DNA of 64,000 bases, taken from contig JAZRZO010000066.1 in the NCBI GenBank assembly GCA_045601405.1, positions 1 through 64,000 on the forward strand. The letters are read 5' to 3'. The position numbers and the translations under genes are program-made. The DNA is from RGIG5612 sp045601405. Lineage in GTDB: Bacteria > Bacillota > Clostridia > Lachnospirales > Lachnospiraceae. The notes under the pieces were generated by a model, which worked only from the letters and a program-made list of their open reading frames with translations, made no database searches and was not told where the DNA came from. This document shows positions 24,085 to 32,628 of the stretch, piece after piece (positions within the stretch are counted from its first letter, which is position 1; every line of letters begins with the position of its first letter).

Positions 24085-24867
24085 ATGAAAATTATTGTAT
24101 GCATAAAACAGGTTCCTGATACAAAGGGCGGAGTTCAGTTTAATCCTGACGGAACACTGAACAGAGCTGCTATGCTTGCTATCATGAACCCTGATGACAA
24201 AGCAGGTCTTGAAGCTGCTTTAAGATTGAAAGATGAATATGGCGCAGAGGTAACGGTTGTGACCATGGGTCTTCCCAAGGCTACTGATGTTCTCCAGGAG
24301 GCTCTGGCTATGGGAGCGGACAAAGCAGTCCTGATAACTGACAGAGTTCTCGGAGGTGCCGATACATGGGCAACATCCTCAACTATTGCTGCCGGTATCA
24401 AAAATATGGAATATGATCTTATAATCACTGGCCGTCAGGCTATCGACGGTGATACGGCGCAGGTTGGTCCTCAGATATCAGAGCATCTTGATATTCCTGT
24501 TATCTCTTACGCGCAGGATATCAAGATAGACGGAGACTATGTTATCGTTCAGCGTCAGTTTGACGACAGATACCATATGTTAAAGGCTAAAATGCCCTGC
24601 CTTGTAACGGCTCTTGGTGAGCTTGCCGAGCCCCGTTACATGACTCCCGCAGGTATCGTTGATGCTGTTAACGCAGAGATCACAACCTGGGGCAGAGCAG
24701 ATCTTCCGGAACTTGATGACGCGAACATCGGTCTTGCAGGATCACCTACCAAGATCGCTAAGGCATCTGACAAGGTTCGTAAGGGAGAGGGCGAGAAGAT
24801 CGAGCTCGATCCCAAGGAAGCAGTTGCTTACCTGATGCAGAAATTAGACGAGAAACATGCGATATAA
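24085..24867 (+). CDS. etfB: Electron transfer flavoprotein subunit beta
   Basis: 260 residues. Starts MKIIVCIKQVPDTKGGVQFN and carries GRQAIDGDTAQVGPQISEHL, the family signature for AMP/FAD binding. Forms the heterodimer with EtfA that hands electrons to Bcd. The gene is followed by 22 bp and then the chosen etfA start. Confidence 0.96.
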   Translation: MKIIVCIKQVPDTKGGVQFNPDGTLNRAAMLAIMNPDDKAGLEAALRLKDEYGAEVTVVTMGLPKATDVLQEALAMGADKAVLITDRVLGGADTWATSSTIAAGIKNMEYDLIITGRQAIDGDTAQVGPQISEHLDIPVISYAQDIKIDGDYVIVQRQFDDRYHMLKAKMPCLVTALGELAEPRYMTPAGIVDAVNAEITTWGRADLPELDDANIGLAGSPTKIAKASDKVRKGEGEKIELDPKEAVAYLMQKLDEKHAI

Positions 24868-24889
24868 GCTGAGAAAGGAGCTAACAAAG

Positions 24890-25942
24890 ATGAATATTCA
24901 AGATTACAAAGGTGTATATGTCTTTGCAGAGCAGGTTGATGGTGTTCTCAGCGGCATCGCATTCGAGCTTCTCGGCAAAGCAAACGAACTTGCAAAAGAC
25001 CTTGACACTGACGTTACGGCAGTTGTTATAGGTTCTGACATTATGGCTCTTGCAGACGAACTTGCTGCATATGGAGCTGACAAGGTCATCGTTATTGATG
25101 ATCCGGAACTTAAGGATTACAGAACAGAGCCGTATGCTCATGCGCTTTCTTCTGCTATCAATGAATTCAAGCCTGACATCATGCTTGTTGGCGCTACTCC
25201 TATCGGACGTGACCTCGGACCGAGGGTATCCGCAAGAGTTGCAACAGGTCTTACTGCTGATTGCACAAGCCTTGATATCGGTGACTTCCCGCTTAATCCT
25301 ATCCCGGGCAAGGAAGATCAGCAGAAGCACAACCAGCTTCTTATGACCCGTCCTGCATTTGGCGGAAATACCATAGCTACTATAGCGTGCCCTGACAACA
25401 GACCTCAGATGGCTACTGTTCGTCCCGGCGTTATGCAGAGGCAGGAAAAGAAAGAGGGCGCAAAAGCAGAGGTTATTGAATTCAACCCCGGATTCACGCC
25501 TGACAACAAATATGTAGAGATATTAGAGATCGTTAAATCTGTTTCCGAGACTGTTGATATCATGGACGCTAAGATCCTTGTATCCGGAGGAAGAGGAATG
25601 GGCGGTCCGGAGAACTTCCAGCTTCTGAAAGACCTCGCTGAGGCTATCGGAGGAGAGGTTGCATGCTCACGCGCTGTTGTTGACGCCGGCTGGATGCCGA
25701 AGGATATGCAGGTTGGTCAGACGGGCAAAACTGTTCGTCCGCAGATCTATATCGCATGCGGTATCTCGGGTGCTATACAGCACCTTGCGGGAATGGAAGA
25801 ATCTGACCTTATCATCGCTGTGAACAAAGATGATACAGCACCTATCTTTGAAGCCGCAGATTACGGTATCGTGGGAGACCTTTTCAAGGTTGTACCTGAA
25901 CTTACTGAAGCGATCAAAGCATATAAGGCAGCTAAAAAGTAA
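24890..25942 (+). CDS. etfA: Electron transfer flavoprotein subunit alpha
   Basis: 350 residues. FAD-binding C-terminal half shows SGGRGMGGPENFQLLKDLAE, VGQTGKTVRPQIYIACGISG and AVNKDDTAPIFEAADYGIVG. ATG 24890 was chosen over an in-frame upstream ATG at 24857 because it has AAAGGAG at 24874-24880 and does not overlap etfB. No ferredoxin domain is fused. Last gene of the operon, followed by a strong terminator. Confidence 0.95.
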   Translation: MNIQDYKGVYVFAEQVDGVLSGIAFELLGKANELAKDLDTDVTAVVIGSDIMALADELAAYGADKVIVIDDPELKDYRTEPYAHALSSAINEFKPDIMLVGATPIGRDLGPRVSARVATGLTADCTSLDIGDFPLNPIPGKEDQQKHNQLLMTRPAFGGNTIATIACPDNRPQMATVRPGVMQRQEKKEGAKAEVIEFNPGFTPDNKYVEILEIVKSVSETVDIMDAKILVSGGRGMGGPENFQLLKDLAEAIGGEVACSRAVVDAGWMPKDMQVGQTGKTVRPQIYIACGISGAIQHLAGMEESDLIIAVNKDDTAPIFEAADYGIVGDLFKVVPELTEAIKAYKAAKK

Positions 25943-25964
25943 TTTCCTTATTTTTACCAATGCC

Positions 25965-25993
25965 AAGACCCCGGCTGTCCGCCGGGGTCTTTT
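25965..25993 (+). terminator. Intrinsic terminator of the crt operon
   Basis: Perfect 10-bp stem AAGACCCCGG (25965-25974) with CCGGGGTCTT (25982-25991), 7-nt loop, then a short T-run. It ends the crt-hbd-bcd-etfB-etfA transcript 23 bp after the etfA stop. Confidence 0.9.
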
Positions 25994-26012
25994 ATATAGC
26001 TTTCCCATTACT

Positions 26013-26136
26013 ATCCCGCCTTGATGCATATATATCTCCGTGTGACGCTTGCCGGTTTAGTCACACTTCGATATATATGCATCATTGGCAGGTTAATAGA
26101 CTTCACTGCCATCCCGCCTCGATGCATATATATATC
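26013..26136. repeat. Two-tier hairpin and direct repeats in the etfA-gap intergenic region
   Basis: In this 316-bp gene-free stretch GATGCATATATAT (26023-26035) pairs perfectly with ATATATATGCATC (26071-26083), and inside it GTGTGAC (26040-26046) pairs with GTCACAC (26060-26066). TGGCAG/CTGCCA (26086-26111) form another stem. The block ATCCCGCCTNGATGCATATATAT occurs at 26013 and again at 26111 with an AT expansion. No ORF or known riboswitch was recognised. Confidence 0.7.
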
Positions 26137-26217
26137 TATAGGCAGACGGAGGAGGGGCACGCCGGGGCTGACATAAAATAATAAAATAACTATCTGCAAA
26201 TATATGGAAAAGTATGT

Positions 26218-26223
26218 TACAAT
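26218..26223 (+). promoter_or_regulatory. -10 box of gap
   Basis: TACAAT 36 bp before the ATG, followed by a GGAGGT ribosome binding site at about 26242. A weak TGCAAA at 26195-26200 may serve as -35. Confidence 0.4.
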
Positions 26224-26258
26224 CAACTACATAATAATCTACGGAGGTATTTTTTATT

Positions 26259-27281
26259 ATGGGAAAAGAAAAGAAAAGGATCGCGATAAACGGATTCGGA
26301 AGGATCGGACGTCTTACATTCAGAAGGCTTTATAATGACCCCGATCTTGAGGTTGTAGCTATCAACTGCTCACATCCTACGGAAGAGATCGCACATCTAT
26401 TGAAATATGACTCAAACTTCAGAAGGTTCGTTGATGCTGACAAAGTCAGAGCTCTTAAAGACAGTATCAAGATCGGAAACTATAAGGTTGCCATCACCGG
26501 AGAACGTGATGCAGCAAACCTTCCATGGGAAGCGCTTAAGATCGACCTTGTTATTGACTGCACGGGAGTTTATAAAAACGCAGAAAAGGCAATGGCTCAT
26601 ATCAATGCCGGCGCAAAAAAGGTTGTCATCTCAGCCCCCGGGGATGATATGCCTACCATCGTTTACGGTGTAAACGAAAAAACCTTAAAGAAAAAGGACG
26701 CAATAGTAAGCGCTGCATCCTGTACGACCAACTGTCTTGCGCCTATGGCATACTTTCTTAACAAGCTCGCGCCTATTGATAAAGGTTATATGACAACTAT
26801 CCATGCTTACACAGGCGACCAGGAGCCTCTGGATGCATTCCATAAAAAGGGTGATCTGAGAAGAGCTCGCGCATGCGCCTACAACATCGTCCCAAACACA
26901 ACAGGCGCTGCAAAGGCTATAGGAAAGGTTATCCCGGAGCTTAACGGAAAACTGGACGGAGCAGCTCAGAGAGTGCCTACACCTACAGGTTCCCTTACAG
27001 AGCTTGTAGCTGTCGTTAATAAAAAGGTAAGTGCTGATGAGATCAATGTTTTTATGAAGAAGAACTCGAATCCTTCATACGAATACACTGAGGATGAGAT
27101 CGTTTCAACAGATATCATCGGAATGGAGGCAGGCTCGTGCTTCGATGCCACACAGACCAAGACAATGGAATTAGGTCGCGGAAAAACGCTTGTAAAGGTT
27201 GTTGCGTGGTATGACAACGAATATTCATACACGTGCCAGATGGTAAAGACAGCTAAATACATTTGCGCTAAGTTCATTTAA
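26259..27281 (+). CDS. gap: Glyceraldehyde-3-phosphate dehydrogenase
   Basis: 340 residues. NAD-binding INGFGRIGRLTFRRL at the N-terminus, catalytic cysteine in SAASCTTNCLAPMAYFLN, and WYDNEYSYTCQMV at the C-terminus. Oxidises and phosphorylates glyceraldehyde 3-phosphate in glycolysis. It heads the gap-pgk-tpiA glycolytic group. The 68-bp gap to pgk contains a hairpin that may lower downstream transcription. Confidence 0.97.
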   Translation: MGKEKKRIAINGFGRIGRLTFRRLYNDPDLEVVAINCSHPTEEIAHLLKYDSNFRRFVDADKVRALKDSIKIGNYKVAITGERDAANLPWEALKIDLVIDCTGVYKNAEKAMAHINAGAKKVVISAPGDDMPTIVYGVNEKTLKKKDAIVSAASCTTNCLAPMAYFLNKLAPIDKGYMTTIHAYTGDQEPLDAFHKKGDLRRARACAYNIVPNTTGAAKAIGKVIPELNGKLDGAAQRVPTPTGSLTELVAVVNKKVSADEINVFMKKNSNPSYEYTEDEIVSTDIIGMEAGSCFDATQTKTMELGRGKTLVKVVAWYDNEYSYTCQMVKTAKYICAKFI

Positions 27282-27288
27282 GAAAACT

Positions 27289-27318
27289 CCGGCCTCTCTA
27301 AAAAGGGGCCGGTATTTC
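27289..27318 (+). terminator. Hairpin between gap and pgk
   Basis: CCGGCCTC (27289-27296) pairs with GGGGCCGG (27305-27312), with one G-T pair, then TATTTCT. The weak T-run suggests partial termination or RNA processing between the two genes. Confidence 0.6.
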
Positions 27319-27349
27319 TATAGTTTCTGAGTGTGGTCGGGAGGAAGAT

Positions 27350-28543
27350 ATGTTAAATAAAAAAAGTATTGATGATCTGAACGTAAAAGGAAAAAGGGTG
27401 CTTTTAAGAGTGGATTTCAATGTGCCTTTAAAGGACGGAGTTATCACTGACGATACACGTATCAAAGCGGCCCTCCCTACAATAGATAAATTATTGAATG
27501 ACGGGGCAAAGCTCATTATCTGCTCGCATCTCGGCAAGCCGAAGGGCGAGGTTAAAGAGGAGCTTTCCCTGGCTCCGGTTTCCGTAAGACTTTCTGATCT
27601 CCTTGGAAAAGAAGTGCTGTTCCTTAAGGACGATACCGTAGTTGGCGAGCATGCACTGTGGGCTGTGGACAATCTTAAGGAAGGTCAGGCGGCTCTTCTT
27701 GAAAACACAAGGTTCAGACCGGAAGAGGAAGCAAATGATCCTCAGTTCTCAAAAGAGCTTGCGTCTCTTGGAGAGATTTATGTAAATGATGCCTTTGGAA
27801 CCGCGCACAGAGCACACGCCTCCACTGAAGGAGTGGCAAAGTATGTTGATGAACGAGCCGTAGGCTATCTTATGGAAAAGGAGCTTGAATTTCTGGGCAA
27901 TGCCGTTGATGATCCAAAACGTCCTTTTGCGGCAGTTCTCGGAGGCTCAAAAGTATCTTCTAAGATCTCAGTGATAGAAAACCTGCTTGATAAGGTCGAC
28001 ACGCTTATCATAGGGGGAGGAATGGCCTATACTTTTATCAAGGCTAAAGGCGGAAATACAGGCAGGTCGCTCCTTGAAGAGGACTATCTGGATTATGCGG
28101 GCAAGATGCTGGAAAAAGCCCGGGAAAAAGGCGTTAAGTTACTTATCCCGGAAGATACCGTTATCGCGTCGGATGTTAAGGAAGGAGCCGGCTGCGGTAT
28201 TGTAGATATCATGGCTATTCCTGATGATATGATCGGAGTTGATATCGGAGATAAGACAATAGTGGAGTTTTCCGAAGCATTAAAAGATGCGAAAACCGTT
28301 GTGTGGAACGGGCCGATGGGGGTATTTGAGATTCCTGATTTCGCGAATGGAACAAAGTCCATAGCGAAAGTCCTTGCCGGACTGGACGCGGTTACAATAA
28401 TCGGCGGAGGAGACAGCGCTGCTGCTGTTAATCAGCTGGGTTTTGCAGATAAAATGACACATATTTCCACCGGAGGCGGAGCCTCCCTTGAGTTTCTTGA
28501 GGGCAAGGAGCTTCCCGGCGTTGCAGTAATCGATGATAAGTAA
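27350..28543 (+). CDS. pgk: Phosphoglycerate kinase
   Basis: 397 residues. N-terminal RVLLRVDFNVPLKDG for 3-phosphoglycerate binding, ICSHLGKPKGE, and the C-terminal nucleotide loop TIIGGGDSAAAVNQLG with ISTGGGASLEFLEGKELPG. Makes ATP from 1,3-bisphosphoglycerate. GGGAGG lies 9 bp before the ATG. The tpiA start follows its stop by 13 bp. Confidence 0.97.
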   Translation: MLNKKSIDDLNVKGKRVLLRVDFNVPLKDGVITDDTRIKAALPTIDKLLNDGAKLIICSHLGKPKGEVKEELSLAPVSVRLSDLLGKEVLFLKDDTVVGEHALWAVDNLKEGQAALLENTRFRPEEEANDPQFSKELASLGEIYVNDAFGTAHRAHASTEGVAKYVDERAVGYLMEKELEFLGNAVDDPKRPFAAVLGGSKVSSKISVIENLLDKVDTLIIGGGMAYTFIKAKGGNTGRSLLEEDYLDYAGKMLEKAREKGVKLLIPEDTVIASDVKEGAGCGIVDIMAIPDDMIGVDIGDKTIVEFSEALKDAKTVVWNGPMGVFEIPDFANGTKSIAKVLAGLDAVTIIGGGDSAAAVNQLGFADKMTHISTGGGASLEFLEGKELPGVAVIDDK

Positions 28544-28556
28544 GAGAGGTTTTAAT

Positions 28557-29312
28557 ATGTCAGAACGCAGGAAGATCATTGCAGGAAACTGGAAAATGAA
28601 CAAGACCCCGAAAGAGGCGGTCGAGCTGATAAATACACTGAAACCTCTTGTTGGAACAGATGATGCGGATGTTATAATCTGTGTTCCGTTTGTTGATATA
28701 GCACCTGCGATAGAAGCCGCTAAAGGCACAGGTATAATTGTAGGCGCGCAGAACATGCATTTTGAGGACTGCGGAGCATATACGGGCGAGATATCGGCCG
28801 CAATGCTCTGGGAAACAGGCGCGGAATATGTTATCATCGGACATTCAGAGCGCAGAGAATATTTTGCGGAAACCGATGAGGCTGTTAATAAAAAGATATT
28901 CAAGGCATTTGAAAATGACCTCATACCTATTGTATGCTGCGGTGAAAGTCTTGAACAAAGAAATGAGGGAGTTACGCTTGATTGGATAAGAGGGCAGATA
29001 AGCGCTGCGTTTTCAGGTGTTTCTGAAGAGCAGGCGAAGGAGGTCGTGATCGCCTATGAACCCATTTGGGCTATTGGAACCGGCAAGACCGCAACCAGTG
29101 ATGAAGCCCAGGAGGTATGCGCTTTTATACGAGAGGTAATAAAAGACCTTTACGATGAAGAAACAGCCGAAGTCATCCGCATACAATACGGAGGAAGCGT
29201 TAACGCATCCAATGCCGCAGAGCTTTTTTCCATGCCGGACATAGACGGCGCTCTGGTAGGCGGAGCATCATTAAAAGAAGATTTCGGAGCAATAGTTAAT
29301 TACAACAAATGA
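28557..29312 (+). CDS. tpiA: Triose-phosphate isomerase
   Basis: 251 residues. Catalytic His in IIGHSERREYF and Glu in VIAYEPIWAIGTGKTA, the Lys in GNWKMNK. ATG 28557 was chosen over an in-frame ATG at 28533 inside pgk because AGAGAGG lies just upstream and it gives the standard length. The stop overlaps the ruvA start (ATGA), so glycolysis and recombination genes are translationally linked. Confidence 0.96.
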   Translation: MSERRKIIAGNWKMNKTPKEAVELINTLKPLVGTDDADVIICVPFVDIAPAIEAAKGTGIIVGAQNMHFEDCGAYTGEISAAMLWETGAEYVIIGHSERREYFAETDEAVNKKIFKAFENDLIPIVCCGESLEQRNEGVTLDWIRGQISAAFSGVSEEQAKEVVIAYEPIWAIGTGKTATSDEAQEVCAFIREVIKDLYDEETAEVIRIQYGGSVNASNAAELFSMPDIDGALVGGASLKEDFGAIVNYNK

Positions 29313-29905
29313 TAGGCTACATAAAGGGTATTGTTTCCCGGATCGAAGAAAACACGATCATTCTGGATAATAACGGTATAGGATATCTTATCAGAATGCC
29401 TCTTTCTTCTACTTTCAAACTAAGTGAAGGAATGGAAACCACGATATATACATATATGGCATTCGGGCAGGATGAGGTTTCCCTCTGCGGATTTCTTTCA
29501 GGCAATGAGCTTGAGATGTTCAAGATGCTGCTCAGAGTCAGCGGAATAGGGCCGAAAGGCGCCATGAAGATACTTTCTGCGTCTGACGCAGAAACCATAA
29601 GAATGGCCATTCTTTCAGGGGATGATAAGCTTCTTTCGGCATCTAAAGGCATAAGCGCCAAGCAGGCTCAGAAGATCATCCTTGAACTGAAGGGCAAGGT
29701 TAAAAAAAGCAGCTTAATGGATGCCGTTATGCCGACATCTGCGGCAGCGTCTGATAAGAGCATGATAGATGAGGCTGTCAATGCGGTAACGGCCACAGGC
29801 TTTGACCGCGCTAAATGCATGAAGGCGGTTTCCAGACTCGATATAAAAGATGACTGGGATGTAGACCGTCTCATTGATGAGATATTTGCGAGCATAGAGT
29901 TCTGA
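29309..29905 (+). CDS. ruvA: Holliday junction DNA helicase subunit RuvA
   Basis: 198 residues. Begins MIGYIKGIVSRIEEN (OB fold), followed by the helix-hairpin-helix LLRVSGIGPKGAMKILS and the C-terminal RuvB-binding domain. RuvA tetramers hold the Holliday junction while RuvB drives branch migration. Start overlaps the tpiA stop by 4 bp. Confidence 0.95.
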   Translation: MIGYIKGIVSRIEENTIILDNNGIGYLIRMPLSSTFKLSEGMETTIYTYMAFGQDEVSLCGFLSGNELEMFKMLLRVSGIGPKGAMKILSASDAETIRMAILSGDDKLLSASKGISAKQAQKIILELKGKVKKSSLMDAVMPTSAAASDKSMIDEAVNAVTATGFDRAKCMKAVSRLDIKDDWDVDRLIDEIFASIEF

Positions 29906-29953
29906 ACAGGTAAACACATAATCATAACATTTTTTATTTAATATCCTGTAATT

Positions 29954-30961
29954 ATGGCAAACGAAAACGCTATCAATACTGATCTTATCCCTGAGGAAAA
30001 GGAAGCCGAAAATAATTTAAGGCCTCTTACTTTTGATGATTATATCGGCCAGGAGAAGATCAAATCAAATTTAGAGATTTATATAAAGGCTGCCATGGAA
30101 AGGGAGGAGCCTATAGACCATGTGCTTCTTTACGGACCACCCGGACTGGGCAAAACCACTCTTGCGGGTATCATCGCCAACGAAATGCACCGGAGCATGA
30201 AGATAGTCTCCGGTCCCGCCATAGAATATCCGGGCGAGATACTTGCTATCATCAAGCAGCTTCCGAGGGGAGGCGTGCTTTTCGTGGATGAGATCCATCG
30301 TTTGAGTAAGCCTGTTGAAGAGGCGCTTTATTCCGTGATGGAGGATTTTGCGTTTGACGCGGTGATAGAAAACGGTGAGCAGACAAGCGTAAGAAGGATA
30401 CATCTTGACCGCTTTACACTGATAGGCGCGACTACAAGAGCCGGGCTGTTGTCAGCACCTCTTCGCGACCGCTTCGGAATAGTTCACAGAATGGAATATT
30501 ACACCCCGGAAGAACTTGCAAGGATCGTAACAGGCTCCGCTAAAAAGCTTAATATAGACAGGATAGACAGCAGCGGGGCTCTTGAGATAGGAAACTGCTC
30601 GCGGGGAACGCCGCGTATTGCCAACCGCATCTTGAGAAGAGTAAGGGATTATGCTCAGGTCAGGCATGACGGAAGTATTACAAAGGATGTGGTGGATGAG
30701 GCGCTTCTTCTTCTGGATATAGACCAAAAGGGTCTGGATCTGACAGACCGCGCTATTCTGACAACAATGATAACCAAATTTTCCGGAGGCCCTGTAGGTC
30801 TTGACACTCTTGCGGCATCCGTAGGCGAGGATCCGGGAACTATTGAGGATGTTTATGAACCGTATCTTGTAAAAAGCGGCTTCCTTAACCGGACTCCGCG
30901 CGGAAGAACTGTTACTGATATGGCATACATCCACCTGGGATATCCTGCGTCCGCAGAATAA
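29954..30961 (+). CDS. ruvB: Holliday junction DNA helicase subunit RuvB
   Basis: 335 residues of AAA+ ATPase: Walker A LYGPPGLGKTTLAGI, Walker B LFVDEIHRLSK, sensor 1 GATTRAGLLSAPLRDRF, and the C-terminal winged helix ending FLNRTPRGRTVTDMAYIHLG. It pumps DNA through RuvA-bound junctions. No clear Shine-Dalgarno precedes the ATG, 49 bp after ruvA. No ruvC is expected in Firmicutes. Confidence 0.97.
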   Translation: MANENAINTDLIPEEKEAENNLRPLTFDDYIGQEKIKSNLEIYIKAAMEREEPIDHVLLYGPPGLGKTTLAGIIANEMHRSMKIVSGPAIEYPGEILAIIKQLPRGGVLFVDEIHRLSKPVEEALYSVMEDFAFDAVIENGEQTSVRRIHLDRFTLIGATTRAGLLSAPLRDRFGIVHRMEYYTPEELARIVTGSAKKLNIDRIDSSGALEIGNCSRGTPRIANRILRRVRDYAQVRHDGSITKDVVDEALLLLDIDQKGLDLTDRAILTTMITKFSGGPVGLDTLAASVGEDPGTIEDVYEPYLVKSGFLNRTPRGRTVTDMAYIHLGYPASAE

Positions 30962-30963
30962 CT

Positions 30964-32628
30964 ATGCTCAATACAGTATTGATCATCATTAAATATCTGA
31001 TAATAATACTTTTTGCTTTTTTTGTCTTTATTTCATTCAGGGCACAAAGGGATGCACCTTCTGAAAAGAAAAAGGCGTCTTACGCGTTTCAGCGGATATT
31101 TCTTTTGCTCATACATTTTTTAGCATTTTTGTCTATATATCTGAATGTAAGCACAAACCCGGAGATACCTGTGCAGAGCACCAGCCTGATATGGTTTTAT
31201 GGCGGGCAGCTTCTGTATCTTCTGATAATGATATTTATTTTTCCGGCAATACTTGAATTCAGTGTCGGATTTAATAATGTAATGTGCATGTTCATTGCCA
31301 TAGGATTCATTATACAGACAAGGCTCGGATTTGACCGTTCACTGCGTCAGTTCATCATCGTTGCCGTAAGCTCCCTGATCTTTCTGATAGTGATAATTAT
31401 CGGTAAAAGAGTGCATTTTTTAAGAAATCTCACATGGGTATATTGTATAGTGGGCCTTGTGATGCTCACGGCTGTGTTTTTACTGTCGCGCGTTGTATAC
31501 GGCGCTAAGCTCGCGATCGATATAGGCGTTTTTTCTTTCCAGCCATCGGAATTTGTAAAGATACTCTTTGTCCTGTTCATAGCTTCCGCCTTCTACAGAT
31601 CAGACAGCTTTAAGACCCTCCTGATAACGGCAGCTTTCGCGGCTCTCCACATACTGCTGCTTGTTTTCTGCCGGGATCTGGGAACTGCACTGATACTGTT
31701 TGTCGTATATGAGATGATGCTCTATGTAGCAACAAAGAATCTGCTCTATATAGGTGCCGGACTGGCAGGGCTGTCAGTTGCAAGTGTGGCAGCATATCAT
31801 ATGTTCAGCCATGTACAGACCAGGATCGCCGCATGGCTCGATCCCTGGACTGACATAGAATCCAAAGGCTGGCAGATAGCGCAGTCTCTTTTCGCTATTG
31901 GCACAGGCGGGTGGTTTGGAATGGGCCTGTATCAGGGATCTCCCGAGGATATTCCTGTCGTGTCAAATGATATGGTTTTTTCCGCCATCTCAGAAGAAAT
32001 GGGCGCGGTTTTCGGGATACTTCTGATATTTTTATCTCTGTGTCTTACGCTGATGATATTCAGGATAGCGCTAAGAGTAAATAACTCATTTTATAAGCTT
32101 ATAGCCTTCGGCCTTGGAGCCGCTTACGCATTTCAGGTTTTCCTTACAATAGGCGGAGCGATAAAATTCATTCCCCTTACAGGCGTTAATTATCCGCTGA
32201 TATCAAGTGGAGGAAGCTCGATCCTGGCATCAATGATAATGTGCGCTATGATACAGATAATATATGCTGTATCAGAATCAGACACGAGAAAAGAACGGAA
32301 AATGGTAATGAGAGGTGCGGATATCAGCGAATTTTCGGGATACGAGCATCTTGCTCCGGAGGAAGATTATGATGATATGTATGATGAGCCGTATGAGGAC
32401 AGAAAGTACAGGCCTCAAGAGCGCAGGACGGGAAAATGGATAGAAAAGATAGATATGACGGAATATGACTATGATCATTATACAGAACCGGATGAATTGT
32501 ATGATGAAAGAGATATGATGCCGCATGGTCACGCATCAAAGGCAGGCAGAGAAGAACCTTCAGGGAGATCAAAAACCGGAAAAAAGATCAGACATTATAC
32601 CGATAGGGATTTTTACGATGAACAGTAA
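30964..32628 (+). CDS. FtsW/RodA/SpoVE-family peptidoglycan glycosyltransferase with acidic tail
   Basis: 554 residues. About ten membrane segments to residue ~437, with the SEDS marks VFSFQPSEFVKILFVLF, FCRDLGTALILFVVYEMML and SNDMVFSAISEEMGAVFGI, and LTGVNYPLISSGGSSILASM at the end. SEDS proteins polymerise lipid II, in partnership with a class B PBP, which is the next gene. A ~117-residue hydrophilic tail rich in Asp, Glu and Tyr follows (EEDYDDMYDEPYEDRKY, YDYDHYTEPDELYDERDM), much longer than in classical RodA/FtsW. Its last 11 bp overlap the PBP start. Confidence 0.92.
   Translation: MLNTVLIIIKYLIIILFAFFVFISFRAQRDAPSEKKKASYAFQRIFLLLIHFLAFLSIYLNVSTNPEIPVQSTSLIWFYGGQLLYLLIMIFIFPAILEFSVGFNNVMCMFIAIGFIIQTRLGFDRSLRQFIIVAVSSLIFLIVIIIGKRVHFLRNLTWVYCIVGLVMLTAVFLLSRVVYGAKLAIDIGVFSFQPSEFVKILFVLFIASAFYRSDSFKTLLITAAFAALHILLLVFCRDLGTALILFVVYEMMLYVATKNLLYIGAGLAGLSVASVAAYHMFSHVQTRIAAWLDPWTDIESKGWQIAQSLFAIGTGGWFGMGLYQGSPEDIPVVSNDMVFSAISEEMGAVFGILLIFLSLCLTLMIFRIALRVNNSFYKLIAFGLGAAYAFQVFLTIGGAIKFIPLTGVNYPLISSGGSSILASMIMCAMIQIIYAVSESDTRKERKMVMRGADISEFSGYEHLAPEEDYDDMYDEPYEDRKYRPQERRTGKWIEKIDMTEYDYDHYTEPDELYDERDMMPHGHASKAGREEPSGRSKTGKKIRHYTDRDFYDEQ

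Noticed and set aside
26013..26136. CRISPR-like or satellite array
   Set aside because: Only two direct copies plus an inverted arm and no regular spacers; described as hairpin repeats instead.
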